Under the pieces are notes generated by a model. That model searched no databases. It was not told the origin of the DNA and saw nothing but the letters and a program-made list of their open reading frames with translations. Shown here in pieces: positions 16,750 to 25,964 of a DNA stretch of 64,000 nt (the first letter of the stretch is position 1; every line of letters begins with the position of its first letter). Origin of the DNA: Bacteroidota bacterium (GTDB lineage: Bacteria > Bacteroidota > Bacteroidia > Chitinophagales > Chitinophagaceae); NCBI GenBank assembly GCA_947452905.1, contig CANGEP010000004.1:62001-126000 (forward strand), given 5' to 3'. Made by a program: the position numbers and the translations under genes.

Positions 16750-17343
16750 TTACTTCTTATGTCTTTGCGCTAATACCTTTTTAATATCAGATAAGGTATA
16801 CCCCTTGGCATGTAGTAGAATTAAATAATGAAATAATAAATCCGAGGCCTCGTCTAAAAATAGATTTTCATTATCGTCTTTGGCTTCAATCACTAATTCT
16901 ACCGCCTCTTCGCCCACTTTTTGAGCTATCTTATTAATTCCCTTTGCCAATAAAGAGGCGACATAGGAACTATCAGGAGAGGCATTTTTTCTTGCTTCAA
17001 TAATGTCTTCAAGCTGACCTAAAAAATCGCCCTCATTCGACTCACCCCAACAAGTATCTGTGCCCTTATGACAAACAGGTCCTACTGGCAACGCTTGTAT
17101 TAATAAAGTATCTGCATCACAATCTACTTGCATGCTTTTAAAAGTTAAAAAATTGCCTGATTCTTCCCCTTTTGTCCATAATCTGTTTTTAGACCGACTA
17201 AAAAAAGTTACTTTATTTTCTTTGATTGTGGCATCTATTGCTTCTTGATTCATAAAGCCTAACATTAATACATTTTTAGTGAGGGCATCTTGAATTATGG
17301 CAGGCACTAATCCATTGGCGTATTTGCTAAAATCTATTTTCAT
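16750..17343 (-). CDS. hisIE: Bifunctional phosphoribosyl-AMP cyclohydrolase / phosphoribosyl-ATP pyrophosphatase HisIE
   Basis: A 197-residue fusion catalysing histidine steps 2 and 3. The cyclohydrolase half has SRSKNRLWTKGEESGNF, the metal-binding DCDADTLL and the CHKGTDTCW motif. The pyrophosphatase half begins near residue 108 (LEDIIEARK) with the MazG-like QKVGEEAVELVIEA and DEASDLLFHYLILL helices. Length fits the family. It is the last gene of the long his-trp block, 6 bases after hisF. Confidence 0.95.
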   Translation of the reverse strand: MKIDFSKYANGLVPAIIQDALTKNVLMLGFMNQEAIDATIKENKVTFFSRSKNRLWTKGEESGNFLTFKSMQVDCDADTLLIQALPVGPVCHKGTDTCWGESNEGDFLGQLEDIIEARKNASPDSSYVASLLAKGINKIAQKVGEEAVELVIEAKDDNENLFLDEASDLLFHYLILLHAKGYTLSDIKKVLAQRHKK

Positions 17344-17349
17344 ACTTAT

Positions 17350-18108
17350 TTATTTTCTTATGTTAATTCCTTTTTGTGTTAAGTAATTTTTTAAATCAGG
17401 TATGGCTATTTCTTTGTAGTGAAAAATACTTGCAGCTAATGCAGCATCTGCTTTACCCTTGGTAAAAACATCGTAAAAATGAGCTTCTGTCCCTCCTCCT
17501 CCCGAAGCAATAATAGGCACTGGCAAACTACTTGCTAATTGCTCTGTAATTGTTAAGGCAAAACCCTGCTTGGTGCCATCATGGTTCATAGAAGTTAAAA
17601 GAATTTCACCTGCGCCTAAATCTACTGCTTGCTTAGCCCAATCCATTACTAAAGTGTCTGTTTTTTTTCTTCCTCCATTTAAATACACATACCAATTACC
17701 ATCGTCTTCACATTTGGCATCAATGGCTAATACCACACATTGACTCCCAAAATTTTTGGAGAAGCTTTTAATAATAGTAGGATCTAAAAAAGCCGCCGTG
17801 TTAATGGAAATTTTATCGGCACCGTTCTGTAATAAAATACTTACATCCTCTTCTGATTTTATACCTCCTCCCACAGTAAATGGTATATTAATTCGGTGGG
17901 CTATTTTATTTACTAATTCACTGAGTGTTTTCCTTTTTTCAACAGTAGCGGTAATATCTAAAAATACCAATTCATCGGCACCCTGAGCAGCATAAAATGC
18001 GCCTAACTCGATAGGGTCACCGGCATCTCTAATTTGTTCAAAATTAATACCCTTCACCGTTCGGCCGTCTTTGATATCTAAACAGGGTATGATTCTTTTG
18101 GTTAACAT
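17350..18108 (-). CDS. hisF: Imidazole glycerol phosphate synthase cyclase subunit HisF
   Basis: A 252-residue (beta/alpha)8 barrel. The start [20 protein letters not shown] contains catalytic D11; the second catalytic aspartate lies in [12 protein letters not shown]; phosphate-binding loops are [12 protein letters not shown] and [12 protein letters not shown]. With HisH it converts PRFAR plus ammonia to IGP and AICAR. A 25-base gap separates it from hisA. Confidence 0.96.
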   Translation of the reverse strand: MLTKRIIPCLDIKDGRTVKGINFEQIRDAGDPIELGAFYAAQGADELVFLDITATVEKRKTLSELVNKIAHRINIPFTVGGGIKSEEDVSILLQNGADKISINTAAFLDPTIIKSFSKNFGSQCVVLAIDAKCEDDGNWYVYLNGGRKKTDTLVMDWAKQAVDLGAGEILLTSMNHDGTKQGFALTITEQLASSLPVPIIASGGGGTEAHFYDVFTKGKADAALAASIFHYKEIAIPDLKNYLTQKGINIRK

Positions 18109-18133
18109 TATATTATTTACTTAATAATTAAAT

Positions 18134-18847
18134 TTAAAATTTTGACAGGTCTTCCATACTAATTCTATTTTCATAAATAGCTTTTCCCACAATGGCTGCT
18201 ACACAACCTGCATTTCTTAAAGCTTTTAAATCCTCAAGGCCACTCACGCCTCCACTCGCAATCAAACCTAGGAAAGGAAACTTAGCAATTATTTTTTTAT
18301 ATAAATCTACCGAAGGCCCCTCCAATTTCCCATCTTTTTGAATATCGGTACAAAACAATTGGGTAATGCCTATGTCCAAATAAGATTTTATAAAATCAAA
18401 TACTGAAACATTTGTTTTTTCGAGCCAGCCCCCTATAGCTATCTTCTCTTCAAAAACATCGGCGCCTAACATAAATTTTTCGGCTCCATAATTTGATATC
18501 CATTCAGCAAACAGCGTAGCATTCTTAACCGCCAAGCTACCAATTGTAGCATACTTAGCGCCGGTATTAAAAACAGTTTGTAGGGTGGCTTCAGTTTTAA
18601 TACCCCCTCCAAAATCTATTTCTAAGGAAGTTTTATGAGCGATTTTTTCTAGTACCTTCCAATTTACTACGGTACCTGCCTTAGCGCCATCTAAATCCAC
18701 CAAATGCAAGCGCATAAGTCCAATGCCTTCAAAAGCTTTTGCCACTTCTAGTGGGTCTTCATTATAAATTTTCTTTTGCGCATAATCGCCCTCCGTTAAT
18801 CTTACGCATTTGCCTTCAATGATATCTATTGCTGGAATTATCTGCAT
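18134..18847 (-). CDS. hisA: ProFAR isomerase HisA
   Basis: A 237-residue barrel paralogous to HisF: IIPAIDIIEGKCVRLTEGDY at the N-terminus with the catalytic aspartate, the IDFGGGIKTEATL phosphate loop, the second catalytic aspartate in FCTDIQKDGKLEGPS, and GLIASGGVSGLEDL. It catalyses the Amadori isomerisation before HisF/HisH. It starts 2 bases after the hisH stop. A separate trpF is present, so a dual HisA/TrpF (PriA-type) role is not needed. Confidence 0.96.
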   Translation of the reverse strand: MQIIPAIDIIEGKCVRLTEGDYAQKKIYNEDPLEVAKAFEGIGLMRLHLVDLDGAKAGTVVNWKVLEKIAHKTSLEIDFGGGIKTEATLQTVFNTGAKYATIGSLAVKNATLFAEWISNYGAEKFMLGADVFEEKIAIGGWLEKTNVSVFDFIKSYLDIGITQLFCTDIQKDGKLEGPSVDLYKKIIAKFPFLGLIASGGVSGLEDLKALRNAGCVAAIVGKAIYENRISMEDLSKF

Positions 18848-18849
18848 TA

Positions 18850-19440
18850 CTATAATTCTAAAAAGTTTTTAATAATTTGTTCTCCTACTGACGCCGATTT
18901 TTCGGGATGAAATTGTACTCCATAAAAATTATTTTTTTGCAAAGCACAACTATAAGGTTGTATGTAATCGGTTACGCCAATAGTATGCTCCCCTAAAGCC
19001 GCATAATAGCCATGTACAAAATAAGCAAAGCTATTTTCAGCAACCCCATTAAAGAGAGGCGTTTTTAAATTTGTAATAGTATTCCATCCAATTTGAGGTA
19101 CTTTTTCACTAGGCTGTGAAGGGCTAAACAATTTCACTTGCTCATTAAATATTCCCAAGCATTGGGTATCATTTTCTTCGGAATAAGCACACATTAATTG
19201 CATGCCTAAACAAATTCCCAATACTGGTTGTGTTAATGACAATACTAATTTATTTAATTGCCTTTCTTGCAAATAAGCCATGGCAGTGCTTGCTTCACCC
19301 ACTCCTGGGAAAATAACCTTATCCGCTGTTTTAATAATTTCAGGATTATCCGTTACCATCGCTGTAGTACCTAATCTTTCAAGGGCATACAAAACAGATT
19401 GAATATTACCAGCATTATATTGAATGATTACTGTCTTCAT
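18850..19440 (-). CDS. hisH: Imidazole glycerol phosphate synthase glutaminase subunit HisH
   Basis: A 196-residue class I amidotransferase: it starts MKTVIIQYNAGNIQSV, has the nucleophile cysteine in LGICLGMQLM, and histidine/glutamate of the triad in YGVQFHPEKSAS. It supplies ammonia to HisF. The frame extends five codons further, but ATG 19440 directly follows the trpA stop (19444-19442) and matches the family N-terminus. No gap exists between trpA and hisH, so the four his genes here continue the trp transcription unit. Confidence 0.95.
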   Translation of the reverse strand: MKTVIIQYNAGNIQSVLYALERLGTTAMVTDNPEIIKTADKVIFPGVGEASTAMAYLQERQLNKLVLSLTQPVLGICLGMQLMCAYSEENDTQCLGIFNEQVKLFSPSQPSEKVPQIGWNTITNLKTPLFNGVAENSFAYFVHGYYAALGEHTIGVTDYIQPYSCALQKNNFYGVQFHPEKSASVGEQIIKNFLEL

Positions 19441-19441
19441 T

Positions 19442-20212
19442 TTAGCCCAATACATTTTTTAAAAATAAAGCAGTGGCAACTTCAATAGATTCCCCTTTTG
19501 ATAATGCATTAATATAGGCCGATCCAATAATAGCGCCATTCGCATATTGATTTACGGCATCAAAACTTTCTTTATCCTTTATACCAAACCCCACTAATAA
19601 AGGATTTTTGAGTTGCATATCTTGTAATCTTTTCAAATAAATAGCCACTTTAGTAAAATCCTTATCCTTGCCCGTAGTTGCAGAAGAGCTCACTGCATAT
19701 AAAAATCCAGAACTTAATGCATCTAACTTTCTTAGCCTTTGTTCGGGTGTTTCAGGTGTTACTAAAAATATAAAATCGAGAGCACATTTGTTTATAATAG
19801 TGCTAAAAGTATTTTCAAATTCAAATAATGGCATGTCAGGTAAAATAAGACCATCTATACCCACTTCTTTTGCTTTTTTACAAAAATTTTCAAACCCATA
19901 TTGCAAAATGGGATTCATATAGCCCATCAGCACCACTGGAATAGTGATAGTTTCTCGCATAGTAGCAAGCTGTGTAAATAAAACATCAATAGACATTCCA
20001 TTAGCAATGGCCACATTTCCACTAGACTGAATCACTTCCCCATCTGCCAAAGGATCGCTATAGGGCATGCCTAATTCAATAATGTTAGCACCATTTTTTT
20101 GCAAAGATTCCATCACATGTAGAGTGCTATCCAAATGAGGGAAACCTGCAGTACAGTATACATTTAAAATGCGCTTATTTTGCTTACTAAATAAAGTTTG
20201 TAATCTTGACAT
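19442..20212 (-). CDS. trpA: Tryptophan synthase alpha subunit
   Basis: A 256-residue barrel with the catalytic glutamate in IIELGMPYSDPLADGEVIQ and the aspartate in GLILPDMPLFE, plus YAVSSSATTGKD, VGFGIKDKESFD and GAIIGSAYI. It cleaves indole-3-glycerol phosphate and passes indole to TrpB. It starts 1 base after the trpB stop. Its end abuts hisH. One imperfect promoter-like octamer (TATTTTTA, 19467-19460) lies in its last codons; such sites are common by chance in AT-rich DNA. Confidence 0.96.
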   Translation of the reverse strand: MSRLQTLFSKQNKRILNVYCTAGFPHLDSTLHVMESLQKNGANIIELGMPYSDPLADGEVIQSSGNVAIANGMSIDVLFTQLATMRETITIPVVLMGYMNPILQYGFENFCKKAKEVGIDGLILPDMPLFEFENTFSTIINKCALDFIFLVTPETPEQRLRKLDALSSGFLYAVSSSATTGKDKDFTKVAIYLKRLQDMQLKNPLLVGFGIKDKESFDAVNQYANGAIIGSAYINALSKGESIEVATALFLKNVLG

Positions 20213-20213
20213 C

Positions 20214-21428
20214 TTATTTATTTTTTAGTTCCATTGCTGTCATATAAGTGGCCAAGTCTTTATCGCCTCTTCCACTTAAACAAACAATAACAGTATCCGT
20301 AGATTTTAAATTTAATTTAGATAAAACCGAAAAAGCATGCGCCGTTTCTAAGGCTGGAATAATACCTTCAATTTCAGATAAGTGAAAAGCCCAATGGAGT
20401 GCCTCATCATCTGTAGCACTCATAAAAGTACCTCTTCCGCTTTCATATAAATAAGCATGCATGGGGCCAATACCAGGATAATCCAAGCCGGCCGAAATAC
20501 TATGAGGTTCTACCACTTGGCCATCTGCAGTTTGCATTAAAATAGATTTACTCCCATGTAAAATACCAGGTGTTCCTAATTGAGTAGTAGCCGCGCTCAT
20601 TCCAGAGTTTACCCCATGTCCAGCAGCTTCTACTGCAACTAAATTCACTGTGGCTTCATTTAAAAAATGATAAAAAGCGCCCGCTGCATTGGAGCCACCA
20701 CCTACACATGCCACCACATGGGTAGGTAATTCGGTTCCGGTTTTTTCTTTCAATTGTTTTCTCATTTCTTCACTAATGACGCTCTGAAAACGTGCTACCA
20801 TATCTGGATAAGGATGTGGCCCTACCACACTACCAATAATATAATGTGTTTCATTGGGCTCATTGATCCAAGCTCTAATGGCTTCATTGGTGGCGTCTTT
20901 TAAAGTTTTACTGCCACTAGTTGCAGGTACTACTTTAGCGCCCAACATTTTCATTCTAGCCACATTGGGAGCCTGTCTCTCAATATCTTTCTCGCCCATA
21001 TATACCACACATTCCATACCTTTTAATGCACAGACTGTGGCTGTGGCTACTCCATGTTGCCCAGCGCCTGTTTCAGCGATAATTTTTTTCTTACCCAAAC
21101 GTTGGGCCAACAAAATTTGCCCAATGGTATTATTAATTTTGTGCGCCCCTGTATGACAAAGGTCTTCACGCTTTAAATAAATAGTAGATCCAATTTCTTT
21201 ACTTAATCTTTCGGCATAAAACAAAGGAGTTGGACGCCCCACATAATCTTTTAATAAATCGGCAACCTCTTGTTTAAAAGCTGGGTCATTCATGATTTGC
21301 AAATACTCCGTTTTTAAAGTCTCTACATTGCTGTATAACATTTCGGGAATATAAGCTCCCCCAAAATTGCCATAATATCCTTCTTCACTTGGATTTTGAT
21401 AATCAATCGATGTGTTAAACGAATGCAT
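20214..21428 (-). CDS. trpB: Tryptophan synthase beta subunit
   Basis: A 404-residue PLP enzyme of the TrpB1 type. PLP lysine is in LCHTGAHKINNTIGQ; other hallmarks are ETGAGQHGVATATVCA, the phosphate-binding CVGGGSNAAGAFY and GLDYPGIGPMHAYL. The start at 21428 overlaps the trpF 3' end by 14 bases, which indicates translational coupling. Family length is normal. Confidence 0.97.
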   Translation of the reverse strand: MHSFNTSIDYQNPSEEGYYGNFGGAYIPEMLYSNVETLKTEYLQIMNDPAFKQEVADLLKDYVGRPTPLFYAERLSKEIGSTIYLKREDLCHTGAHKINNTIGQILLAQRLGKKKIIAETGAGQHGVATATVCALKGMECVVYMGEKDIERQAPNVARMKMLGAKVVPATSGSKTLKDATNEAIRAWINEPNETHYIIGSVVGPHPYPDMVARFQSVISEEMRKQLKEKTGTELPTHVVACVGGGSNAAGAFYHFLNEATVNLVAVEAAGHGVNSGMSAATTQLGTPGILHGSKSILMQTADGQVVEPHSISAGLDYPGIGPMHAYLYESGRGTFMSATDDEALHWAFHLSEIEGIIPALETAHAFSVLSKLNLKSTDTVIVCLSGRGDKDLATYMTAMELKNK

Positions 21429-22053
21429 GTATAAAAGTTTTAATTTTTTCTAAATTTTTAATGCCAGCTTCCTCTTCAAATTGGCTATTTACATCTAAAG
21501 CCAACATATTTTTTCCCGCTTTTGTTTTAGCCAATACTTCAATTCCACCAATATCATTTATACCTATACCCCCGCTCATGAAAAAAGGCTTAGGGATAAC
21601 TGTATTTTTAATTAAATCCCAGTTAAAATGATTTCCAGTACCTCCATATAAAATACTATCTGTGTCTAGTAAAAAATAATCGGTGCAAGTAAGATAATCA
21701 GTAAAGTCGGGTACTTTATCACTCACCCTAAAAACCTTGATCACAGAATAATGAGCACTCAAGGCTTCACAATATTCAGGTGTTTCATCACCATGCAACT
21801 GAATCATATCTAGTCCTGTTGCAGTTGCAATGGCTAATAAATTATCAAGTGGCTCATTCACAAATACACCTACTTTTTTAGCATGTTTAGGCTTAAAATT
21901 TAAAAGTGTATCCTTATCCAATTTGCTTAAAACATATCTTTTAGAAGGGGCATAAAAAATAAACCCAATATATTGCACACCCATCTGCTCCAATGCTATG
22001 GCTTGATCCAAAAGTGTTATACCACAAACTTTAAATTGTAATCCTTCTATCAT
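21415..22053 (-). CDS. trpF: Phosphoribosylanthranilate isomerase
   Basis: A 212-residue barrel. The start FKVCGITLLDQAI includes the catalytic cysteine; other motifs are YIGFIFYAPSKRYV, VGVFVNEP, MIQLHGDETPEYC and the catalytic aspartate region ALDVNSQFEEEAGIKNLEKI. It converts PRA to CdRP. It overlaps trpC by four bases (ATGA) and trpB by 14 bases. Confidence 0.95.
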   Translation of the reverse strand: MIEGLQFKVCGITLLDQAIALEQMGVQYIGFIFYAPSKRYVLSKLDKDTLLNFKPKHAKKVGVFVNEPLDNLLAIATATGLDMIQLHGDETPEYCEALSAHYSVIKVFRVSDKVPDFTDYLTCTDYFLLDTDSILYGGTGNHFNWDLIKNTVIPKPFFMSGGIGINDIGGIEVLAKTKAGKNMLALDVNSQFEEEAGIKNLEKIKTFIHAFV

Positions 22054-22844
22054 TTGATGGTTTTTATTTGTTGTACAAATTGTTCAAATGCCAAAGCAGG
22101 ATTTTCTTGTTTCATAAAATACTCACCCATTAAGAATCCATTAAAGCCTTCACTTTTTAGTAAATTAAAAGTAGCTACATCATAAATACCGCTTTCTGCT
22201 ATACTTAATTTATGCTTTGGCAACATTGACTTTAATTTTAATGAATGTTCAATATTTACCTCAAATGATTTTAAACTTCTATTATTGATACCAACAAAAT
22301 CAACTTCATCTGTTATATGATCTATTTCAGATGCATCATGTATCTCTAATAAAACTTCCAATCCTAATTTTTTAGCGTAAGAGGCTAAACTTTGAACCTC
22401 TTTAGGTGACAAACAAGCTGCTATTAATAAAATAACAGATGCCCCAAATGCTTTGGCCTCTATTAATTGAAATTCGTCAATAATAAATTCTTTTCTTAAT
22501 ACTGGGATTGGATGTACTACTGCTTTTGCTAAATCTGCTAATGAACCTCCAAAATAAGGACCATCCGTTAAAACAGATACCCCAGCAGCACCATATTCTG
22601 TATAGGCTTTAGTAACTTCAACGACATCTGCAACCGCATTGATAATACCTTTAGAAGGCGACTGTCTTTTGAATTCTGCAATAATACCCGTTGTATTTGC
22701 TGTTTGTAAATTCTGTTGTAAAGAATAAGCTTTTGTACTAAATAAGGGCATTGATGTTAATTCGTCAATACTTATTTGTTTTTTTCGCTCTATCAGTTCA
22801 TCAGCTTTACTGGCTACAATTTTTGCTAAGATATTGTTACTCAT
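22050..22844 (-). CDS. trpC: Indole-3-glycerol phosphate synthase
   Basis: A 264-residue barrel: IIAEFKRQSPSKGII (catalytic lysine region), VSVLTDGPYFGGSLADL, PVLRKEFIIDEFQLIEA, VGINNRSLKSFEV and IAESGIYDVATF are all present. Monofunctional, since trpF is separate. Start and stop overlap trpD and trpF by four bases each. Confidence 0.96.
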   Translation of the reverse strand: MSNNILAKIVASKADELIERKKQISIDELTSMPLFSTKAYSLQQNLQTANTTGIIAEFKRQSPSKGIINAVADVVEVTKAYTEYGAAGVSVLTDGPYFGGSLADLAKAVVHPIPVLRKEFIIDEFQLIEAKAFGASVILLIAACLSPKEVQSLASYAKKLGLEVLLEIHDASEIDHITDEVDFVGINNRSLKSFEVNIEHSLKLKSMLPKHKLSIAESGIYDVATFNLLKSEGFNGFLMGEYFMKQENPALAFEQFVQQIKTIK

Positions 22845-23833
22845 TGCAAACTAATTAATTTTTGTAAACATTGTAAAGCGGCACCTGATTCTAAACTTTG
22901 CACCGCTGCTTGATAAGCTTGTTCATAATTCTCATACTTACCTGTTACATGTAGTGCCATAGCCGCATTTGCAAGGACTACTGCATTTTGCGACCAAGTT
23001 CCCTTACCTTCTAAAATGTTTTTAAATATGGTGGCTGCTTCTTGTACCGTCTCTCCCCCATGTAACTCTTCTGCAAATACTTTTTTCTTACCCAAAGAAT
23101 AAGGGGACATAGTAAAATCACCTTTATTAGTTACAATTTTTGTATCGGTAGTTAAAGAGATTTCATCATAGCCATCTAAACTATGAATCACTGTAAATTC
23201 TTTCTCCAAAGATTGCAAAACATAATTGTAAATTCTAGCCATCTCTAAATTATACACCCCTATCAATTGATATTTAGGTTCAGCTGGATTTACAATAGGA
23301 CCTAGCATATTAAAAAAAGTTCTTACCCCTAGATTTCTACGAATGGGACCTACTGTTTTTAAGGCTGGATGAAAAAGAGGGGCATGTAAAAAACAAATAC
23401 CTGCTTCTTTAATTTCTTTAGCAAGTAAAGCCTCCTCATTTTTAAAAGTATACCCCATTTGCTCCATCACATTAGATGCGCCACTCACACTCGATGCTCC
23501 GTAATTTCCATGTTTGGCTACGGGTTGACCCGTTCCTGCAACAATGAAACAAGCTAAAGTGGATATATTAAAAGTATCCTTGCCATCTCCTCCAGTGCCA
23601 ACAATATCAATTGCATTCGTAACCCCTAAATTTACTTTCACAGCAAGAGATAATAAAGCATCTCTAAATCCCATCAATTCTTGGATCGTGATACTGCGCA
23701 TTAAAAACACAGTTACAAAAGAAGTTACCTCGTGTTCATTAAAAGTGCCTTGAGAAATTTGCACTAAAATATCTCTAGCCTCTTCTCTTGTTAAAGTTTT
23801 ATGTTCAAATAAATATTGTAATATCTTTTTCAT
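22841..23833 (-). CDS. trpD: Anthranilate phosphoribosyltransferase
   Basis: A 330-residue PRPP-dependent transferase. The glycine-rich PRPP loop reads DIVGTGGDGKDTFNIST, followed by AKHGNYGASSVSGASNVME, FLHAPLFHPALKTVGPIRR and LGVRTFFNMLGPIVNPAEP, all expected in this fold. It is 3 bases after the trpG stop and overlaps trpC. It is not fused to trpG. Confidence 0.96.
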   Translation of the reverse strand: MKKILQYLFEHKTLTREEARDILVQISQGTFNEHEVTSFVTVFLMRSITIQELMGFRDALLSLAVKVNLGVTNAIDIVGTGGDGKDTFNISTLACFIVAGTGQPVAKHGNYGASSVSGASNVMEQMGYTFKNEEALLAKEIKEAGICFLHAPLFHPALKTVGPIRRNLGVRTFFNMLGPIVNPAEPKYQLIGVYNLEMARIYNYVLQSLEKEFTVIHSLDGYDEISLTTDTKIVTNKGDFTMSPYSLGKKKVFAEELHGGETVQEAATIFKNILEGKGTWSQNAVVLANAAMALHVTGKYENYEQAYQAAVQSLESGAALQCLQKLISLQ

Positions 23834-23836
23834 GTA

Positions 23837-24406
23837 TTAGCTCTTTAACCAATTTGAAATAATTTTTAAACCTTCGGGAGTAAGCACACTCTCTGGATGA
23901 TATTGCACTCCTTTTACATCATATTTACTATGTTCTAATGACATAATATAACCATCCTCATCTTTGGAAGTCACAATTAAATCTGTAGGTAAATCATTTT
24001 CATTAACTACCCAACTATGATAACGCCCCACCATAAAGGTTGCTGGCAAACCTTCAAATAAAACAGATTTTTGTAAAAGAGTAACCGGTGTAGCAATACC
24101 ATGATATACTTTACTTAAATTACTCAAGCTTCCACCAAAAGATTCTGCGATGGCTTGCTGTCCTAAACATACACCAAAGATAGATTTAGTAGCAGCATAT
24201 TCTTTAAGTAATGGCAATAATAAACCCGACTCAGAGGGAATACCAGGACCCGGTGACAATAAAATTTTATCGTACTTTTTAATGGCTTCTAATTCTATTT
24301 CATCGTTACGAAAAACCTCTAATTGAGCGCTAGGCGACAATTCCCTAATCATTTGAACAAGGTTGTAGGTAAATGAATCGTAATTATCAAAAACTAATAT
24401 TTTCAT
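23837..24406 (-). CDS. trpG: Anthranilate synthase component II (glutamine amidotransferase)
   Basis: A 189-residue class I amidotransferase: KILVFDNYDSFTYNLVQMI, the oxyanion LLSPGPGIPSESG, nucleophile cysteine in FGVCLGQQAIAESFGG, and the triad histidine/glutamate in VQYHPESVLTPEG. The gene could also serve p-aminobenzoate synthesis, but its position one base after trpE points to TrpG. Confidence 0.95.
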   Translation of the reverse strand: MKILVFDNYDSFTYNLVQMIRELSPSAQLEVFRNDEIELEAIKKYDKILLSPGPGIPSESGLLLPLLKEYAATKSIFGVCLGQQAIAESFGGSLSNLSKVYHGIATPVTLLQKSVLFEGLPATFMVGRYHSWVVNENDLPTDLIVTSKDEDGYIMSLEHSKYDVKGVQYHPESVLTPEGLKIISNWLKS

Positions 24407-24407
24407 T

Positions 24408-25817
24408 TTATACTATTTTTTCGGCTAATATAATCGCCGACTTTAAGGCATTTAACTTATTGTTTACTTCTTGCAACTCACTCTCTGGAACACTAGCAGC
24501 AACTACACCAGCGCCTGCTTGATAGGTAAGTGTGTTTTCACGACTTAAAAAGGTACGAATCATAATGGCCTGATTACAACTACCATCCAACCCTACAAAT
24601 CCAATACATCCACCATAATAAGATCTCTTTGTAGGTTCTACTGCATCTATAATTTGCATGGCTTTAAACTTAGGCGCTCCGCTCAAAGTGCCTGCTGGAA
24701 AGGTTTTAGCAATTAAATGAAAAGGATTTGATCCAATGGCTACTTTGCCTTCTACCTCACTCACTAAATGAATTACATGACTATAATAATGTACTTGACG
24801 GTACTGTTTTACTCTTACCTCGGTGCATACTCTACTTAAATCGTTACGGGCTAAATCCACTAACATCACATGCTCCGCATTTTCTTTTGGATCTTGTAAT
24901 AATTTATCGGTCATCTCGGCATCCAATGCTTCATCTCCTGATCTTTTAAAAGTACCTGCAATAGGATGCACTACCGCTTTGCCATTTTTAATAATAATTT
25001 GCGCTTCAGGAGAGGATCCCATTAATTTATAATCCCCATAATCGAAGAAAAATAAATAAGGCGAAGGATTAATATTTCTTAAAGTACGATATACATTAAA
25101 TTCATCCCCGCTAAATGATTGTTGGAATCGACGGCTTAATACAATCTGAAATACATCTCCTCTCATACAATGTTGTATTCCTTTTTGCACCACTGTTCTA
25201 AACTCATCGTCGGTTTGATTAGAGCTTTCCTGACCTATCACTGCAAAAGGAAATTGTGGAACGTCTTTACTTTTGATATAGGACACCAAGGCTTCAAATT
25301 CAGATTTGATGCCCGATAATTTATTTTCACAAATAAAAATTTCATCTTTGAAATGATTAAACGCAATCACATACTGATATAAACGATAACGCATTAAAGG
25401 AATAATTGGTGCGCCCTCTTTAAATTCGATTGTATCAAAAAAAGGAATGGCATCATAAGCAGTATAGCCATACAAGCCCTGTGCAAAGGCAGCCTCTTTC
25501 TGTTCATTTGGTTGCATTTCATACTGCTGCATATACGCCCAAATTCGATCTGGAGCAGCATGAACATCTTGTATAGTTTCTTTTTCAGGTTCTTGATTGG
25601 GATATTTGTATTCGATCTCATTTAAGGAAGAAATCTCAATTCCGCCAATCGCATTTACTCCAATAAAAGAATAACTGTTTTCTGCCGCATGCGAATCGGT
25701 GCTTTCCAATAAAATGGTATCTCTAAATCGATCTCTTAATCGAAGATAGATTCCCACCGGTGTAAATGTATCTGCCAACATTTTTGTGACAGAGGTTGTA
25801 ATCATTTTTTTTTGCAT
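24408..25817 (-). CDS. trpE: Anthranilate synthase component I
   Basis: A 469-residue chorismate-using enzyme. The N-terminal domain has the feedback-site region RLRDRFRDTILLESTDSHAA (the LLES motif of Trp-inhibited TrpE), and the catalytic domain has VFQIVLSRRFQQSF, NPSPYLFFFDYGDYKLMGSS, HPIAGTFKRSGD, LVDLARNDLSRVC, GTLSGAPKFKAMQIID and YYGGCIGFVG. It produces anthranilate with TrpG. First gene after the trp attenuator; ATG 25817 is used, with ATG 25805 possible. The start codon is followed by a run of A bases. Confidence 0.96.
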   Translation of the reverse strand: MQKKMITTSVTKMLADTFTPVGIYLRLRDRFRDTILLESTDSHAAENSYSFIGVNAIGGIEISSLNEIEYKYPNQEPEKETIQDVHAAPDRIWAYMQQYEMQPNEQKEAAFAQGLYGYTAYDAIPFFDTIEFKEGAPIIPLMRYRLYQYVIAFNHFKDEIFICENKLSGIKSEFEALVSYIKSKDVPQFPFAVIGQESSNQTDDEFRTVVQKGIQHCMRGDVFQIVLSRRFQQSFSGDEFNVYRTLRNINPSPYLFFFDYGDYKLMGSSPEAQIIIKNGKAVVHPIAGTFKRSGDEALDAEMTDKLLQDPKENAEHVMLVDLARNDLSRVCTEVRVKQYRQVHYYSHVIHLVSEVEGKVAIGSNPFHLIAKTFPAGTLSGAPKFKAMQIIDAVEPTKRSYYGGCIGFVGLDGSCNQAIMIRTFLSRENTLTYQAGAGVVAASVPESELQEVNNKLNALKSAIILAEKIV

Positions 25818-25836
25818 ACTGCTTTACTCATTCATT

Positions 25837-25873
25837 AAAAAAATAAACCCCGACAATGAATGTCGGGGTTTAT
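25837..25873 (-). terminator. trp attenuator: leader terminator hairpin
   Basis: On the minus strand AAACCCCGACA (25871-25861 side read as RNA) pairs with TGTCGGGGTTT around a 5-base loop; two more A-T pairs extend the stem to 13 bp, and seven U follow. It lies between the trpL stop and the trpE start. A competing segment, GUUGGGGU (25915-25908) inside the trpL coding region, can pair over 8 bp (one G-U) with ACCCCGAC of the terminator's first arm, giving the antiterminator. Confidence 0.93.
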
Positions 25874-25900
25874 GTATATCTTGACAATATGGCTATGTCA

Positions 25901-25957
25901 TTACAATACCCCAACGGAGTTTGTATGCCACCACCAAAAATTGTTTATTGTTTTCAT
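25901..25957 (-). CDS. trpL: trp operon leader peptide (MKTINNFWWWHTNSVGVL)
   Basis: An 18-codon ORF with three consecutive UGG codons (codons 8-10, 25936-25928) between a full-consensus promoter and the attenuator terminator upstream of trpE. Ribosome stalling at the Trp codons would leave the antiterminator segment, which starts 12 nt after the last UGG, free to pair with the first arm of the terminator; finishing translation to the UAA at 25903-25901 would cover it and allow termination. The ATG lies 7 nt after the promoter -7 element, so the transcript should be leaderless or nearly so. No Shine-Dalgarno sequence can exist here. Confidence 0.92.
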   Translation of the reverse strand: MKTINNFWWWHTNSVGVL

Positions 25958-25964
25958 TAGAAGA

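Noticed and set aside
19441..19467. TATTTTTA at the end of trpA as a promoter for hisH
   Set aside because: One mismatch to the consensus, no -33 TTTG at 19-21 bp, and such octamers are expected by chance in AT-rich coding DNA. Listed as the main caveat to the Trp-gating idea.
25803..25817. Run of nine A bases at the trpE start as a slippage or frameshift site
   Set aside because: ATG 25817 and ATG 25805 are in the same frame and give an intact TrpE; nothing indicates a regulated frameshift.
25843..25873. The hairpin upstream of trpE as a plain hisB terminator
   Set aside because: A complete promoter and the WWW leader ORF lie between hisB and the hairpin, and an antiterminator pairing exists, so an attenuator explains it better.
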